A stretch of DNA of 64,000 bases from Dactylorhiza incarnata. Lineage: Eukaryota > Streptophyta > Magnoliopsida > Asparagales > Orchidaceae. Shown piece after piece: positions 1 to 55,849 of the stretch. The DNA is taken from positions 2,914,001-2,978,000 of the forward strand of contig JAWHQI010000306.1 in the NCBI GenBank assembly GCA_033032865.1, in the 5' to 3' direction. The position numbers and the translations under genes are program-made. Numbering within the stretch: position 1 is the first letter of the stretch; each line of letters starts with the position of its first letter. The notes under the pieces are model-generated. The model had not been told where the DNA came from. It searched no databases and was given only the letters and a program-made list of their open reading frames with translations.

Positions 1-848
1 ATCATCCCTTGCAGAGCTACAAAATATCTAAAATAAATAAAAATATTTGTTTGCATTCTATTGAATTTGATCTCTGGCCAGCCACGGTGAAATCTGTCAT
101 TAACATAGGCTTGCTCATTTGGTTACAAAAATCCTTGGAGGCATTGTTTACAGGGTTTTTTGATCGTCTGTTGTTCATCGTTGGTCCAAATTCTTTAAAT
201 TTTTGTAAAAATCTATTGAATTTGGTGGCCTCTGCGATGAAAACCCTGTAAAAATCCTTGTTTACAAGGTTACAAAAATCTATTGAATTTGGTTTTATTA
301 GGATGGTGAAATCTGTATGAATTTTTTTTTTTTTCTCTTGATCTGTCATTAACATAATGGTCTGTGTTTGTATTTTCACGATCTGCCATTAACAATGAGT
401 TGCCATTAGCGTAAATAGATCTGGCAATAACACCATTCTATTATCATTTACAATGAATGTAAATTCCTTGATCGCAACTCTTAAATCATAAAAATGATTT
501 TTTTAAAATCTATTTTTTTCTTCTAAATATATCATGTTAAAGAGAAGAGTTTTGTAGTTGCATTATACAATTTCCCCCACTCCCCTTTTTATCCCCCAAA
601 ACTGTCCCCATTATTTTTTTTTTTTACCAAATGAGATGGGACAGTAATTGACTTGGATCCAGATCCGGCGAGCCGATAACTAAACAGGACCCGACGCAAG
701 ATCGGTTCGAACAAATTCAAGTCGCGCACGAATAAAAACTACGTAATTTTATACAGTACTACATTTTGTACAGCAGGAAGAGTCGTACCAAAGATTAGCC
801 ATATTTCCTTCTCACACAGGACATCTGTAATGAGAGAAACCAAGAACA
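1..848. other. FTSH2 3' flank / 3' UTR region
   Basis: AT-rich and without a supported gene. The 3' UTR should lie just below 849 on the minus strand. Bases 1-370 contain short repeated phrases (an ATCTATTGAATTTG-like motif near 55, 210 and 277, and a TCTGTCATTAACATA-like motif near 100 and 345), suggesting a decayed local repeat. Confidence 0.5.
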
Positions 849-44366
<43,518 letters not shown>

Positions 44367-44825
44367 TTAAGCTTACTGCACAAAGAGAAAGGTGGCAAAT
44401 GTATAAGGAAGAAAAAAAAGGTAAGAGTTTAAGATATGCGTTGAAAAAATTAGACCAAAAAAGGAAATATGAGCCCAACAGTGCAATCGAACTCATGGCG
44501 GTTCATTAACAAATTGCAGCAATAAAGATTATCACGTTATGCCTACTTGTCAAGGTCAGCTTTATGAATCCCTCACATTTATTGGAGCTTGTGCGGCTAT
44601 GCATGAAATGTTAACTCTATTTTGACCATCTTCTTGCACAACTTCGAGTTATACCTTTGAATTACCTCCTTTAGTTCAGTATCATTTACCATACCAAACA
44701 AGTGCACCTTCTTTCACTTTCAATAGGTTACAACACACTATCCATAACAAATCATCATTCCGCGCAACTTTTTACTTTCACGCACATTATCTTCACATTT
44801 TCCTTAGGAATAGGCATGGGGTCTC
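44367..44825 (-). promoter_or_regulatory. FTSH2 5' region between start codon and the small LTR element
   Basis: On the minus strand the start codon is preceded by a pyrimidine run and TTTGTGCAG (AG at 44376-44377), which looks like a splice acceptor nine bases before the ATG. A 5' UTR intron is therefore possible, with the first exon farther upstream. No clear TATA box can be chosen. Confidence 0.4.
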
Positions 44826-45142
44826 TGTTATGGGTGTTATGGGCTTCGCACCCCATTATTATTGAGTGTTATTATGTATTCTTCATTATGTGTTTGTTAT
44901 GATTAAGTGTCGGGTTATTTACATAAATGTCCTTGTATGTTCTATTTAAGGGACCCCTTGGGTTTTCCTTGGTTATCAAATGAAGTAATCTATTTTCTTA
45001 TCCCCAAATGAGATCTTGGTAGCTCTCTCTCTCGAGCAAGCCCCGCTTAGGCAGTCGCTGTTCCGGATCCATTGTATCCACCGCCGCCGTCATCCCCGCC
45101 TTCGGCCACTCCTCTGGCATCCTCCATGCTAGGCCCATAACA
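44826..45142 (+). repeat. 5' LTR of the small LTR element
   Basis: Begins with two copies of TGTTATGGG; contains TATTTAAGGGA as a likely TATA region and a CT-rich tract near 45024. Confidence 0.85.
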
Positions 45143-45812
45143 TCTTGATATCAGAGACATTCGATCCCCCTCTTCCGCCGAAGCTCTCCGAAGTCGCTGT
45201 CATTTTGATCCTCCCTTCTTCTTTCGATTCCAGCGAGCGTACAGCCGTCTCTACGATCCAACCGACGGGCCCTACGCCGTCATTGTCAACACCTAGATTA
45301 CTTCTGCGGCTTTCAGCGACCGGGACCAGCTTTTGTCGATTCCGCGCCTTCTGCATTGACGACCCCAGTCGACGAGCCCAGCGACATTTGCGTCGAGCCC
45401 AAAAGCAACCTTTGATGTCCCAGAACAACAATACGTCGCTTCCAGGATGGCTCTGCAACGTCGTTTCCGGTGACGGCGACGCTCCCAACAAGCGCGCCTT
45501 CTTCCAGCAATCGCACCGCCTGACGCGCCCATTTCCTACGCCTTCTACCTGAGGCCACACCAGTCTGGTGAAGCGCTCTGCTGCAGCCTCCAGCTACGCC
45601 CTGCAGCAGCCCAGCAAAACGAATCATTTCCTGCACTGCCTTATCATATTCAGCAAGCTCCAACAACATCCCATGCAAACCAGCCGCCCCTTTTTGTTCC
45701 CATATCAAGCCCTGCGCTCATTGGGTTGGCAGCATGTGCAACTTAAACCTAATTGATTAATCAACTGTGCTACCGCCACCAAATAGTCGCTGATTAATGT
45801 AGATGTTGCATT

Positions 45813-46595
45813 ATGGGAGACTCGACCAATCTTATGGCTGCTCTCCGGAACGTCATGCAAAACTTCATGACCTCCATGGACGCATGACTTCGAGATGTTG
45901 AGGCACGTCAACGGTACGACATGATCTCACTCCTTCACAAGCTTAATGATTTGATAGCCGCTTTTCCGCAACCTGTGCCACCGCCGATTCCACTTAAACA
46001 GTTGTCGCTCCCACTGACGATCGAAGCCGCACCCTGGCTCTCCGCAGTCCTTATTGTTCCACCGCTGCCACCAGTCCCTGCAATCGTCACTTCGCCGCCG
46101 CCAGTCCCTGCAGTTGTCACTTTGCCGCCTCTTTTATCGGCACCTGCTCTGTCAGCCCCTCCGGCCACATCGCCACCTCTACTACAGCCACCTGCTTTGT
46201 CGGCCTCTCCAGATCCATTTCTTCTGCCGACCATCCCCAAGTCGACTCCGCCATTTCTGATCTTCGCCGCACTTTCACCGCCCGAGCTGTCGTCACCTTC
46301 GACTGTCTGCAACCATCGGGCACCCTCGTTCTTCCCCTTCATCGCCCTCTTTTCTGCCAACAGGGAGCAAGTTGATGTCCTGCCGCTTGATGCAGCCTCC
46401 GTTATAGCAACACGATACCACGAGTTATTCTGGAGGGAAATCAAAGAGCCAGACGATCAAGCAGTGCAAGCCTCGCTCGAGCTTGAGGGCAAGCTCGATT
46501 TGAAGGACGAAGGAGATGTTATGGGTGTGTTATGGGTGTGTTATGGGTGTGTTATGGGTGTTATGGGCTTCGCGCCCAATTATTATCGAATCTGA
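45813..46595 (+). pseudogene. Gag-like frame of the small LTR element
   Basis: Starts MGDSTNLMAALRNVMQNFM, broken by a TGA at 45885-45887 and then open to 46595 (LRDVEARQRYDMISLLHKLN). A helical N-terminus is followed by a long Pro-rich region (PPVPAIVT, PPLLSAPALSA) and an acidic end (HELFWREIKEPDDQA). No zinc knuckle or enzyme domain. Its last part runs into the 3' LTR. Confidence 0.55.
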
Positions 46596-46858
46596 TTATG
46601 TATTATTCAGTATGTGTTTGTTATGGTTAAGTTTCGGGTTATTTACATAAATGCTCTTGTATGTTCTATTTAAGGGACCCCCTTTGGTTTTCCTTGGTTA
46701 TAAAATGAAGTAATTTATTTCCTTGTCAACAAATGATATCTTGGTGAGAGAGAAAGCCCCGCTTAGGCAGACACGGTTCTGACTCCACTGTATCCCCCGT
46801 CGTCGTCGTCCCCACCTCCGGCCACTCCTGCGACATACTCCGGGCTAGGCCCATAACA
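46517..46858 (+). repeat. 3' LTR of the small LTR element
   Basis: Begins with about five tandem TGTTATGGGTG-type units, against two in the 5' LTR, so it is longer by about 25 bp. Otherwise closely similar to the 5' LTR. Confidence 0.85.
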
Positions 46859-46863
46859 GTCTC

Positions 46864-48340
46864 CCAAGCACTGCATCTAACTAACAACAATAGTACGCTA
46901 GTTCTCGCAGATGTTCTCCATAAATACTGTCCTAAGGAGATAGTATCTTACACGGTTTCCTTTCATCTGAAAATATTATTATATTTTTTTCTCTCCTTTT
47001 ATACTTTCCTAAGTTGATTATTTTTAATTACTTTACCTTATTTTCCTCTTCCCATTTATATATTTTTTAATTCATTTTTATTTATTATATATATATATAT
47101 ATTAATCTCCCCCTTATGTTATTTAATTTTATCTTAGCTTAATTTATTCAGTCTACCTTATTTTATTTATTTTAGTTTATCTAACTTTTTAATTTATAAT
47201 TATATACATATATATACTCGAAAAATGTGAAAAATATTACTTAATTATTTTAGGGTTTTTTTGTAAACCTAAATATACCGTTACAACAAAATAGCTATCC
47301 ATATTATATATTAGTATAGAAGAAGAAATTATCTGTTGTGAATGAACTCATTGTATCCCAGCATTAGATTCATACATTATACCTGTATCATCAAAAATTT
47401 ACAAAATCTATCACGCATTTCATTTCATGATTCTCATTTATGCAAAAATCAAATTAGTTTTCTATGATTTATTAGACGGCATTCGGATAAGTATACCCTG
47501 CAGTCAATTGCCAATCTACCATCAAAATTCTAATTTTATTTTTCTCCCAAAGTAATTGTTGAAACAAAAAAACTAGTAGAGGGTACGTTCACCTGGTGGT
47601 GACTATAATCTTAATGATTCATGTGATTATGTCTTTTTTGACTCTTTGATGGATACGAGTGAGAGGTCGATTGCGATTCTAGGTGGTGGCTTCTTACTGT
47701 AAGCGACTCCTCCAAGGTACCTCCTCTTATCGAACATGATATCAAAGTGAGATGGCGTACACCTTGTCCTTTGTTCAACATTGTAGTGGCTTAGTCACGT
47801 CGATGGTTCTGCTTGGTACTGTCGAAGAGCGCACTACTATGTTCAATCAATGAGGAGGCTGCTAGGTTCGTCGACGGTGACGTTGCTGCTCTGATGCTTC
47901 TGTTCCCCATTGATGTTGTTGATTCATGTAGAAGATAGGGGTGTTGTTTGGTTCTGACTACGAACTAACTCCAGTCGACAAAGAAGCTGCTAGGTTCTGT
48001 CAATGGCATTGTCGCAGCTTAAGTCAACGTTGACCTGTTAGGTCCAAGTCACATTGATTCCCTTCCTCCCAGTACGACAGCATTATTTGTGGTCAGTTCT
48101 GCTATCCTCGTTAACTACTCCAGATTCATCATTCATTGTTGTTGTCAACCAATAAGAAAGCATCTGGTTGTGGTTGTTGATGATTTGCCTTTTTTCTGAT
48201 CCTGGATTTGGAGCTTAGGTTTTTTTCATTGACTATTGCTGCCAGGAAACTGATCGGTTTATTGACCTTGACAAGGAGCCTGAAACTTCTATTGATTATG
48301 TTGAAGTAAATTTGTTTCTCCAATCCCTTTTCCTAGTTTC
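46864..48340. other. Intergenic, AT-rich, no gene seen
   Basis: Long T-rich and (TA)n stretches (47086-47102). 47600-48300 is mixed sequence with no convincing frame. Confidence 0.4.
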
Positions 48341-48349
48341 AGCGGTCCA

Positions 48350-48559
48350 TCTGAACATTCCCCCCCCCCCCCCCCCATTCATACTTTGGAACTCTATGAG
48401 CGGTGACATTTTAAGCAGTGTTGCAGATAGCAAGTTAAATGGGAGAATTTATCTTCTGAACATTTGCCCCCCCCCCCCCATTCATACTTTGGAACTCTGT
48501 AAGCGGTGACATTTTAAGCAGTGTTGCAGATAGCAAGCTAAATGGGAGAATTTATCTTT
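48350..48559. repeat. 105-bp tandem duplication with poly(C) cores
   Basis: TCTGAACATT, a C run (17 C at 48360-48376; 13 C at 48467-48479), then CATTCATACTTTGGAACTCT and about 75 further bases, occurring twice in tandem with two or three base changes. Confidence 0.85.
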
Positions 48560-48656
48560 TATGGGCCTAATCATATGTTTGTTGGAAGTCGGAGAAAAAT
48601 AAGATTCATCATAGGTACTAAAGTTCTCATGGCTATTACAGTGCATCCTATGAAGA

Positions 48657-48932
48657 TTGAGAGGGGGACAATCGTACTATGATGAATTGGTTAATTCATT
48701 CTATAGAATTCCAATTTTGCAAATCGTTTTATGCTTTGTCAGACAGACAAAAAAATATGGGACTTCAAGTGAAAATTTTAATCTAAGAAGAAAGATCTTG
48801 CGAGAATGTGTTGACAACTCTGAGGAGCATTACAGAAAGCTGACACAAAAATGTGTTGAATTGGATCAATACTCGAATATCAGATCTGTTGAAGATCATA
48901 AAAAGGGAAACAATGCAACTACATGTGTTTGA
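48657..48932 (+). CDS. Hypothetical short ORF, not recognised
   Basis: 91 residues, basic and charged (NFNLRRKILRECVDNSEEHYRK, CVELDQYSNIRSVEDHKKGN). I do not recognise a family. It could be an exon remnant of a host gene or chance. No neighbouring exon with matching phase could be identified. Confidence 0.2.
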   Translation: MRGGQSYYDELVNSFYRIPILQIVLCFVRQTKKYGTSSENFNLRRKILRECVDNSEEHYRKLTQKCVELDQYSNIRSVEDHKKGNNATTCV

Positions 48933-50929
48933 GTAGCTTTCAGATCTTCCACCATAAGTTAAATTTTAGAGAGTTCAAATGATGGATAAACTATCGTGTC
49001 TAGCCTTAACACCGCAATTGATACAAATACGACTCTCTGAGCCTACAACCGCCTCGCCGATTTCCATCAACTTCGTATTGTGTGTTTCTATTTACTATGT
49101 AACCCAAGTGGCATTTCAGTAATACTCAAAGTATGTCCACCCTCGCATATATAAGGGAGTAGGGCGAGTTTCTTAGGGTCATCTTGAGTCTTCTAGGTTT
49201 GTCTTTCATTTCAAGAGGGTACTTCAAGTGGAAACAAGTCCTCAGAAGCAGGCAACCCTCCAGATAAGAAGGCGAGTAAAAAAGAATAATGTTCCCCCTC
49301 TAACACATTAGTTGTAAATGTAGTGGAAAAGTGTGATGACATAGCCGACATCGCTCCAGATAACAAGAATTGAGTGTATTTGAGTAGCATTAAAATAATT
49401 GAGGTGTGTTGCTTGATGCAATCTTAAACATCATTAGGTCCTTAGAAGAAAGGTAATGAAGTCATGTCCATTGTATGAGCAGAGTTATCCATGGCTATCG
49501 CGCCAAAAAAAAGACCATGGATGGGAGACAAGTATAATTCGATCTTTAAATGACGATGAAAGACACGATCCATCATATTTTCCAGTGTTTCTGACACTTT
49601 GTTAAAGCGATAAGACGGTTATAGAAGGGAGATGAACATCATTTGAGATTCGGGTGAAAGAGGGCCATGTAATTCCTATCTTCATATGTGTTACGGCCAC
49701 CACATTTTATGGTGGTAAGAAATTTTTAAACACGAGACATAGTTTTCAGTATGACAATGAGCAATGCAATACATTTCATCATAAGTGACATGTTCAATGT
49801 AATTAATGCAATTGTCTGGTGATTGTAAATGAGAACAAAAATATCTTACAATTTTTCGATGATAGTGGGCATGATATTATTAACTATGTGCAGCATGTAT
49901 GGTGTCATTATACATGTAATAAAATCATAAATGGAAGACGAGCGACTTCCTATATTCAAGTCACAACAAGCTATATTATAGGTATCATCATATGCAGTGT
50001 ATTCACTTGTTCTTTAACAATGATAGTGATGTTGGCCAATAACCTAATGTGATTTGATCTTAAATATGTGGCATGCATCACAATCATCTTCAGTTTATGC
50101 ATGTATTTGATCATCGTTGTGCCTCGGGAGATTTCCATTGAGTTGGCTCACCTTGAACTCAAATCAATGGCGGTGACAGCGCCCAATGTTCTTTTTGTGC
50201 AGCCTACGGGCCTTACAAGTTGGCTTGCTTTGAGCCAACTGCTTCAAATGATTCAGGTCCTTCCAGTAGTCTATTTTTGGTGATTCATGTCTATTGTAGA
50301 GATGCATAGCTCATTATTTTGAGCTTGCTCAACCTCCTGTTTGTCTTCTAATTCAAAGAGCGGTTTGAATTCCTTCTTTTTTTGCGTGGTCTGAGATTTG
50401 TGCTTTGGGGAAACCTCTTGAATTTACAAAACAACACTAAACATACAATCCCAATAAAGCCATCCTTATATGACGGATGAAAAATTGAACTTCTTGCGAG
50501 TAACTGAGCAAAACTAGACACAGTTGTCATATCGAATTTCTTGTAAAAGCTCAAAAAATCAAGTTCTAGAGATTTCGGGGATGCGCATCTATCCAAAGTC
50601 TCAAAGTCAAAATGATCAAAGGATATGTAAGCCGGAGAGGGTAATAATCGAAAAAACCTAATGTAAATGTACCTCGATCGAGAGAGAAATCCCGATTCTT
50701 AGAACCAGAGAGCTTTGCTTCTCCGCACTGGAAACCAGAGTAAAGGATAAGGGACTCTGATAACGGGAGAGAGAGAGGGTCGGAGAGGCGAATGGTTATA
50801 AATCAATGGAGAGACGGGAAAATGGGCGGGTGAGGTTAAGTTTCGTCTCCCTGGAGGAAACGAGAGGTACGAGTCTTCCATGGCCACTTCAAAAAATCTA
50901 AAGATTTGTTACAAAATAAAATATCTACC
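48933..50929. other. Intergenic, no supported gene
   Basis: Short open frames on both strands lack recognisable domains. A plus-strand CATATATAAGGG segment near 49146 followed by CTTCTAGG-type leader resembles a retroelement promoter, but no LTR ends were found. 50680-50900 on the minus strand is GA-rich. Confidence 0.35.
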
Positions 50930-51487
50930 GCCCAGTCTAGAGGTGGGCATTAGGATCGGGCCCATCAGGCCGGTCTAGGCCTGGCCCGGTAAAAGACCAA
51001 AAGGTCTGGGCCTGAAAAAGACCGATTCAGACCCGGGCCGGGCTTCGGGGGCCTAACAAGGCCCACATTCCTTCTAGTTGCCCGGCCTGGTGCCCAGCCC
51101 GGGCAAAGCCCGGGCACTAGGCCCGGCCTGGAACCAGGCCAGGCAAAGCCCGGGCCAGGCCTGGAAAAGCCTGGCCCGGCAGAGTGTCGTTGATCAACGG
51201 CTCTCAAAAGAGTCGTTGATCAAGCGTTGGAGATCAAAGAAGTCCAGCCTAACCGTTAGTCCAACCGCTGAGACGCGGTTGGGGCTGGACTTCGTCTCAG
51301 TGGTTGGGCTGAAACCGCTGAGACGAAGTCCATCCTCAACCGCGTGTCAGCGGTTGGGTCTCAGCGGTTGGGTCTCAGCGGTTGGGGCTGGACTTCGTCC
51401 TAGCGGTTGGGACTGGACCGCTGAGACGTGGTTGGGTCTCAGCGGAGGCGGCCAAAGGCCGCCGTCGGGACGGCCGCAGGCCGCCTT

Positions 51488-54400
51488 TGTAACATCCCCC
51501 AAACTGCTAGACCCCTAAGTTGGTTTTGTCATGACTAGGTCATGACAAAACCATAGGAAGAGCCATTTAACCTTGAGAGCTTAGGAAAGAAGGAGGAAAC
51601 CACCTTGGTCTGCAAATAGCAATTTCCATTTACCAAGCTTAGGATTGGACTTTAGGGCCTCAACTTGACCTTTTGACCCCACCATAGTATCCCTAACCCT
51701 TTAGGGGTCCCCTTAGGGCAACAAGGGCCCATTGGGGCCAACCTAAGAGGCCAAATTAACCAAAGTCAACCTAAACCCCAAATTGGTCAAAGTAGCCCAT
51801 TTAGAGCCAACTAACCTTCACCATGTCAAATTGATCACACATCTAGGTCTAGAATACTATAAGAGACCTAGTGGACCTAAAAGCCCCATCATGGGACCCC
51901 CAGGGGTGCAAATTGACCAAAATGCCCTTTTTAGGTCAAAATGACAATTCTCCACAAGGAGCCCAAATTGACCATCACCATACTAAATTGACCCTGCCCA
52001 TAGTGTTATCATGTCATAGGGGACCCAGTGGACCAAAAAGCCCCATGACTGGGTCAACCCTAGGGCTCAATTTGACCAAAGTCAATTTAGCCTGTTTTGG
52101 TCAAATCAGCTTAGAATGGGTCAACTAAGACTCATATGACCAAATTGACCCCACCAATAGTTTCTAAACTTAATTTGGAACCCAATGGACCCAAAAGCCC
52201 CATCCTAGAGTCCCCCAATTGGCCAATTTGACCAAAAGTCAAAATTGCCCAATTTAGGTCAAATCTCTCAAACCTAACCCAATCCCTTTGGGCTAACTCT
52301 TTTGGTTGGTCAACCAGCCCAAGTAGACTAGCATTAAACTCAGGAGAGAATAGAGAAACCGGCCATGGTGATTAGGAGAGAGAAAATGAAGGTTTCCCCA
52401 TTTTTTAGGTGAGAGAAAGAGGCCATTCATGGCCATTAAGGAGATTCACCCCTTGGCCTCCCCCATTAACACTCCCATTCTTCTCCTCTGTCGATTCTGA
52501 GGAGTTCCCAACAGTTTCTAGGAGGAATTAAGGCAGGGGGGATGCATTGGGTCGGCTATGGGAGGAATTCGAAGAGGTCATTAATGGCATTGGGGGTTAA
52601 AGCCACCACCACCTCCAATCGACCCCCCCCCCCCCCATCATCTTCAGAGGTCGGAGAGGAGAGAAACCCCCAAGGATTCAGAGGAATTCGTGCTCTCTAG
52701 GCTCGGATCGGCATGGCACCTCAACCTCCCCGAGCTCCCATGGTGTACACGATAACGACAAGGAGGCAAGCCCTCCAGCAGGTCCGATCCTCCTTCCCTC
52801 TCTCAGTGCTTAGATCTTAATCCAACTGGGGCTTGATTCGAGTTCAAACGGGCTCAAATCGCGCACCCAAAGGTGCTCGTTTTCGAGCATTTTCCACCTC
52901 CCCGAAACCCCTATTCCGGCCACCACCGGCCGGCAAACGACCTCCTATCGCCGGCCACCACCTCAACGGAGGTGGTGGTGGCACTTGCCGGCCGGGGAGA
53001 TGTGAGGGTGCCGGGAAATTGCCCCGCAAAGTCACCCAGGACGGGCCATCGCAGGCCGTTGGCTGATCGGGGACGATGACTGTGAGCCGTCCGATCGGCC
53101 GCCATCCGTTATTCGCAGCCCATTTAAATGATTTACTTTAATTTAGTGTTTATTTGTCACATTTCTGGCAGCATTTTGATTTAAATATTAAAAATACTTA
53201 GAGGCTCTTAGTGAAAAATTGTCCAACATCAAAGTTGGAGCCCTTGAGGTCTAGTTTAAGCTAAAATTGAGTTCATTCGATTTGGAGCCCTGGTTAGGGC
53301 ACAGCACTCATTTTGGTGAGGTCTGTCCTTAAGGCTAATCAGAGCTTGTTTTTGATGCCCACCCCAATCTAGAACTCCAAATGACTTGAAATTTGGAGGG
53401 TAGGCTACTCTTACATACATCTAACACATGTCCAAAAACCAGAATTTTTGGAGAATGTTTTTCTATAGTTTTTGGATAAATTCAATAATCCATGTGTGAC
53501 CTAATTAGGTGCCTTAAACACCTCAAAACCCTTCCAAATTTGGATGGGTGGTCCTAGAGACTAAGTAGGGTCACTGGTTAAAATATCATAATTTTTGGAG
53601 TTGATTTGGTGGGGTAATTCACCAAGACAACCATAGGCCCCCTAGGTTTAGGCAAAACTTTGGGTGAGTGCCCCCACTCTTCCACAAAGCCAATTGGCTT
53701 CATATTTGGGGTGCACATCACCCTCCCCCATGCCAACCTTTGGTCCAAATTTGGTGGCCATTGGAGGAGGTTTACCCTAGTAAATCAAAAAGGGGCTAAA
53801 TGTTATTAGCACCCCAATTAGGTACCCAATAGAACCCCACTCCTCACCAAATGTTGGTAGGATCTGGGGTGGTCATTCACTGACTCCTGGCCAGTATAGT
53901 GAGTAGTATGGGCTTGGGAAAAGTAGGGAGTTTCCCTTGGACTTTTTTTGCTTAAGGGTTATATTAGGGCAAAGGTGAACTAGGCTAATTTTGGAGTGTG
54001 GAGGGGCCCCCTCCCACTGAATGAAAGGGGTGGCCTTGGTCACTAACTTGGGATGTATGGGACACCCCAAGGAGCAATTTTGGAGGAATTAGGGCTTAGT
54101 GTGCCCTTAAACCCTAATGATTAGTCTTAGGGTGCTCTTTAGTACTTGTGAAGGACTTAGGAGTGTTTGTCCTTGGAGAGGTGTGTAATGGACCCCTATG
54201 GGCTTTATGAGTCCTATAATAACCTCACAAGAAGTTTGGGTGGATTTGGAGAAGTTTTGACCCTAACCCTGGGTAAACCCTAAAGGGGTGCAATTAGAGG
54301 CCAATGAAGGAAGAGGGGTCTAACCTTAATGGTTTGGCTTGAAATTTTGGGGAGATTATCTTGGTGACCAGAGAATGCTACTGTGAGAATTTGGTGGGGG

Positions 54401-54850
54401 ATTGGCTTAGTCTTTTTGACTAACGGTCGGTGGACTTTATCATTTTAGGAGACCGCGGCGACGGGGTAGCACCAGAGGCCAGTGCAAATGGAGGTGGGGC
54501 AGTCTAGCTCAGGAGTTCAGATGACAGGATCCGTGAGTGATTATTTTAGTTGATTTACTTCCGCGAGTGATCTTATGTAGTGAGGCTATCTTGTATTGGG
54601 CAGGAGCCCTAGTTATCTTGTTTTCTTTTCGTTCAGTTATGTATGTGGACATCTCTTTGTTGATTTTTTTAAATGTGATGTGGACTTGGCTTGTTTATTC
54701 ATTTAAAATTTACTTTTCTTTGTGATCGAATTGGCCGGCAGGATTGGCGTTTTGTAGCGGCGACCCTCCCGAGCGAGGGTGTCACCGCAAAACGACGGTT
54801 CTGGGCCTAAGACCCGGTGATTTTTGCAAAAAAAAAAATGGGGTCTTACA
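51488..54850 (+). repeat. 5' LTR of the Tekay-like element (3363 bp)
   Basis: TGTAACATCCCCC...GGGGTCTTACA. Contains 19 TTGAC/GTCAA pentamers between about 51665 and 52302, a poly(C) run of 14 at 52623-52636, and only short incidental ORFs. Confidence 0.95.
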
Positions 54851-54852
54851 AG

Positions 54853-54863
54853 TGGTATCAGAG
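54853..54863 (+). other. Primer binding site, tRNA-iMet type
   Basis: TGGTATCAGAG two bases after the 5' LTR; the following bases depart from the usual complement. Confidence 0.75.
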
Positions 54864-55036
54864 GAACCTCGATCCGAGGAAAAGGAGTCCACAACCTTGG
54901 GCCACCCCGCGCGAGCTTAGTTTTAGGACAAACTAGCAGCGGAAGCAATGGTGTGCCCATAAGGGAAATCACATGAAAAGTTCCACTTATAACTGAATGT
55001 TCCTTAGCAAAGTCCCTTACAAGTGTAAATTTTCTT

Positions 55037-55849
55037 ATGTAGCCGGCGACGGAACCTACACCGCAGCATGGAGTCCCACCGACTCCGAACATCATCCCAC
55101 CACCCCCAGCTCCTACCCCATTCCAGCAGACGGAGTTGGGACAGACACTGACGGCCATTCTAGAGACTTTCAGGGCACAGCAGGCACCGGCTCCCCAGCA
55201 AAATCCCGGGGCCAACTGGCTGAGCATCTTTCGAGGTCTCTCCCCACCTGCATTCATCGGGACGGAGACCGTTGTGAGGACCGAAGAATGGGTAGACATC
55301 ATGGAGGAGATGTTGACGGGAATCCAGTGCCCGGCAGACTTGGAGGTGACACTAGCGGTTTCTTGCTTGGAGTCTCATGCCAAGAGGTGGTGGAAAAGGT
55401 TCCTGGCTACAGCTTATCTGGGACTTGAGGCAGCGGATGTTATGTGGGATGATTTCAAGACGGCACTACTGGAGCATTTTGTGCCGCAGTCTGCAAGGGA
55501 TGATCTGGAAGACAGGTTTTTACAGTTGCGACAGGGGAATAGGACAGCCCTGGAATATCACCAGGAGTTTACCCACCTATCCCGGTTTGCGGTATCGTAT
55601 CAGCTAGATGACGCGGGATATGCAAAGAGGTTCTATAAGGGCCTTCGTGATAAGATGAGGCAGGCCCTCCTCTTCGTCTCCGACGGCAGTATGGCGAAGA
55701 TCCTGGAGATGGCCAAGAAGCTGGAAGGAGACCAGCAAGCTGTTCGTGGGAGAAAGAGACCAATGGAGGATCAGGGACGAGGTGGCAGAAGGGACCAGCC
55801 GAGAGGCCGAGATGCTGGAGAAGGAAGGACGAAGGTCCGACCCCGTTAG
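55037..55849 (+). pseudogene. Tekay-like gag
   Basis: An ATG at 55037 is followed at once by TAG (55040-55042); the frame is then open to a TAG at 55847-55849. It encodes a Pro-rich start (PQHGVPPTPNIIPPPPAP), the gag core (FRGLSPPAFIGTETVVRTEEWVD, KRWWKRFLATAYLG, FLQLRQGNRTALEYHQEFTHLSRF) and a basic tail (GRGGRRDQPRGR). The same frame continues after the second TAG with the zinc knuckle. Confidence 0.85.

Larger units (their letters stand above)
44826..46858 (+). mobile_element. Small non-autonomous LTR element (2033 bp) upstream of FTSH2
   Basis: LTRs 44826-45142 (317 bp) and 46517-46858 (342 bp), TGTTATGGG...CATAACA. Perfect target duplication GTCTC on both sides (44821-44825, 46859-46863). 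Degenerate primer site (TTGATATCAGAG after the 5' LTR) and a purine tract (GAAGGACGAAGGAGA) before the 3' LTR. The interior of about 1.4 kb encodes only a gag-like frame. It needs enzymes from elsewhere. Inserted about 460 bp upstream of the FTSH2 start codon, in opposite orientation. Confidence 0.9.

Noticed and set aside
45129..45708. Frames of 131-143 residues on both strands near the small LTR element
   Set aside because: They overlap the LTR and leader of that element, with no recognisable domain; likely incidental.
51871..52128. 85-residue frame, identical to one at 59824-60081
   Set aside because: The identity comes from the two LTRs. The frame is made of TTGACC-type repeats and has no protein family.
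54703..55302. 199-residue minus-strand frame over the Tekay gag
   Set aside because: Antisense shadow of gag and leader with no domain.
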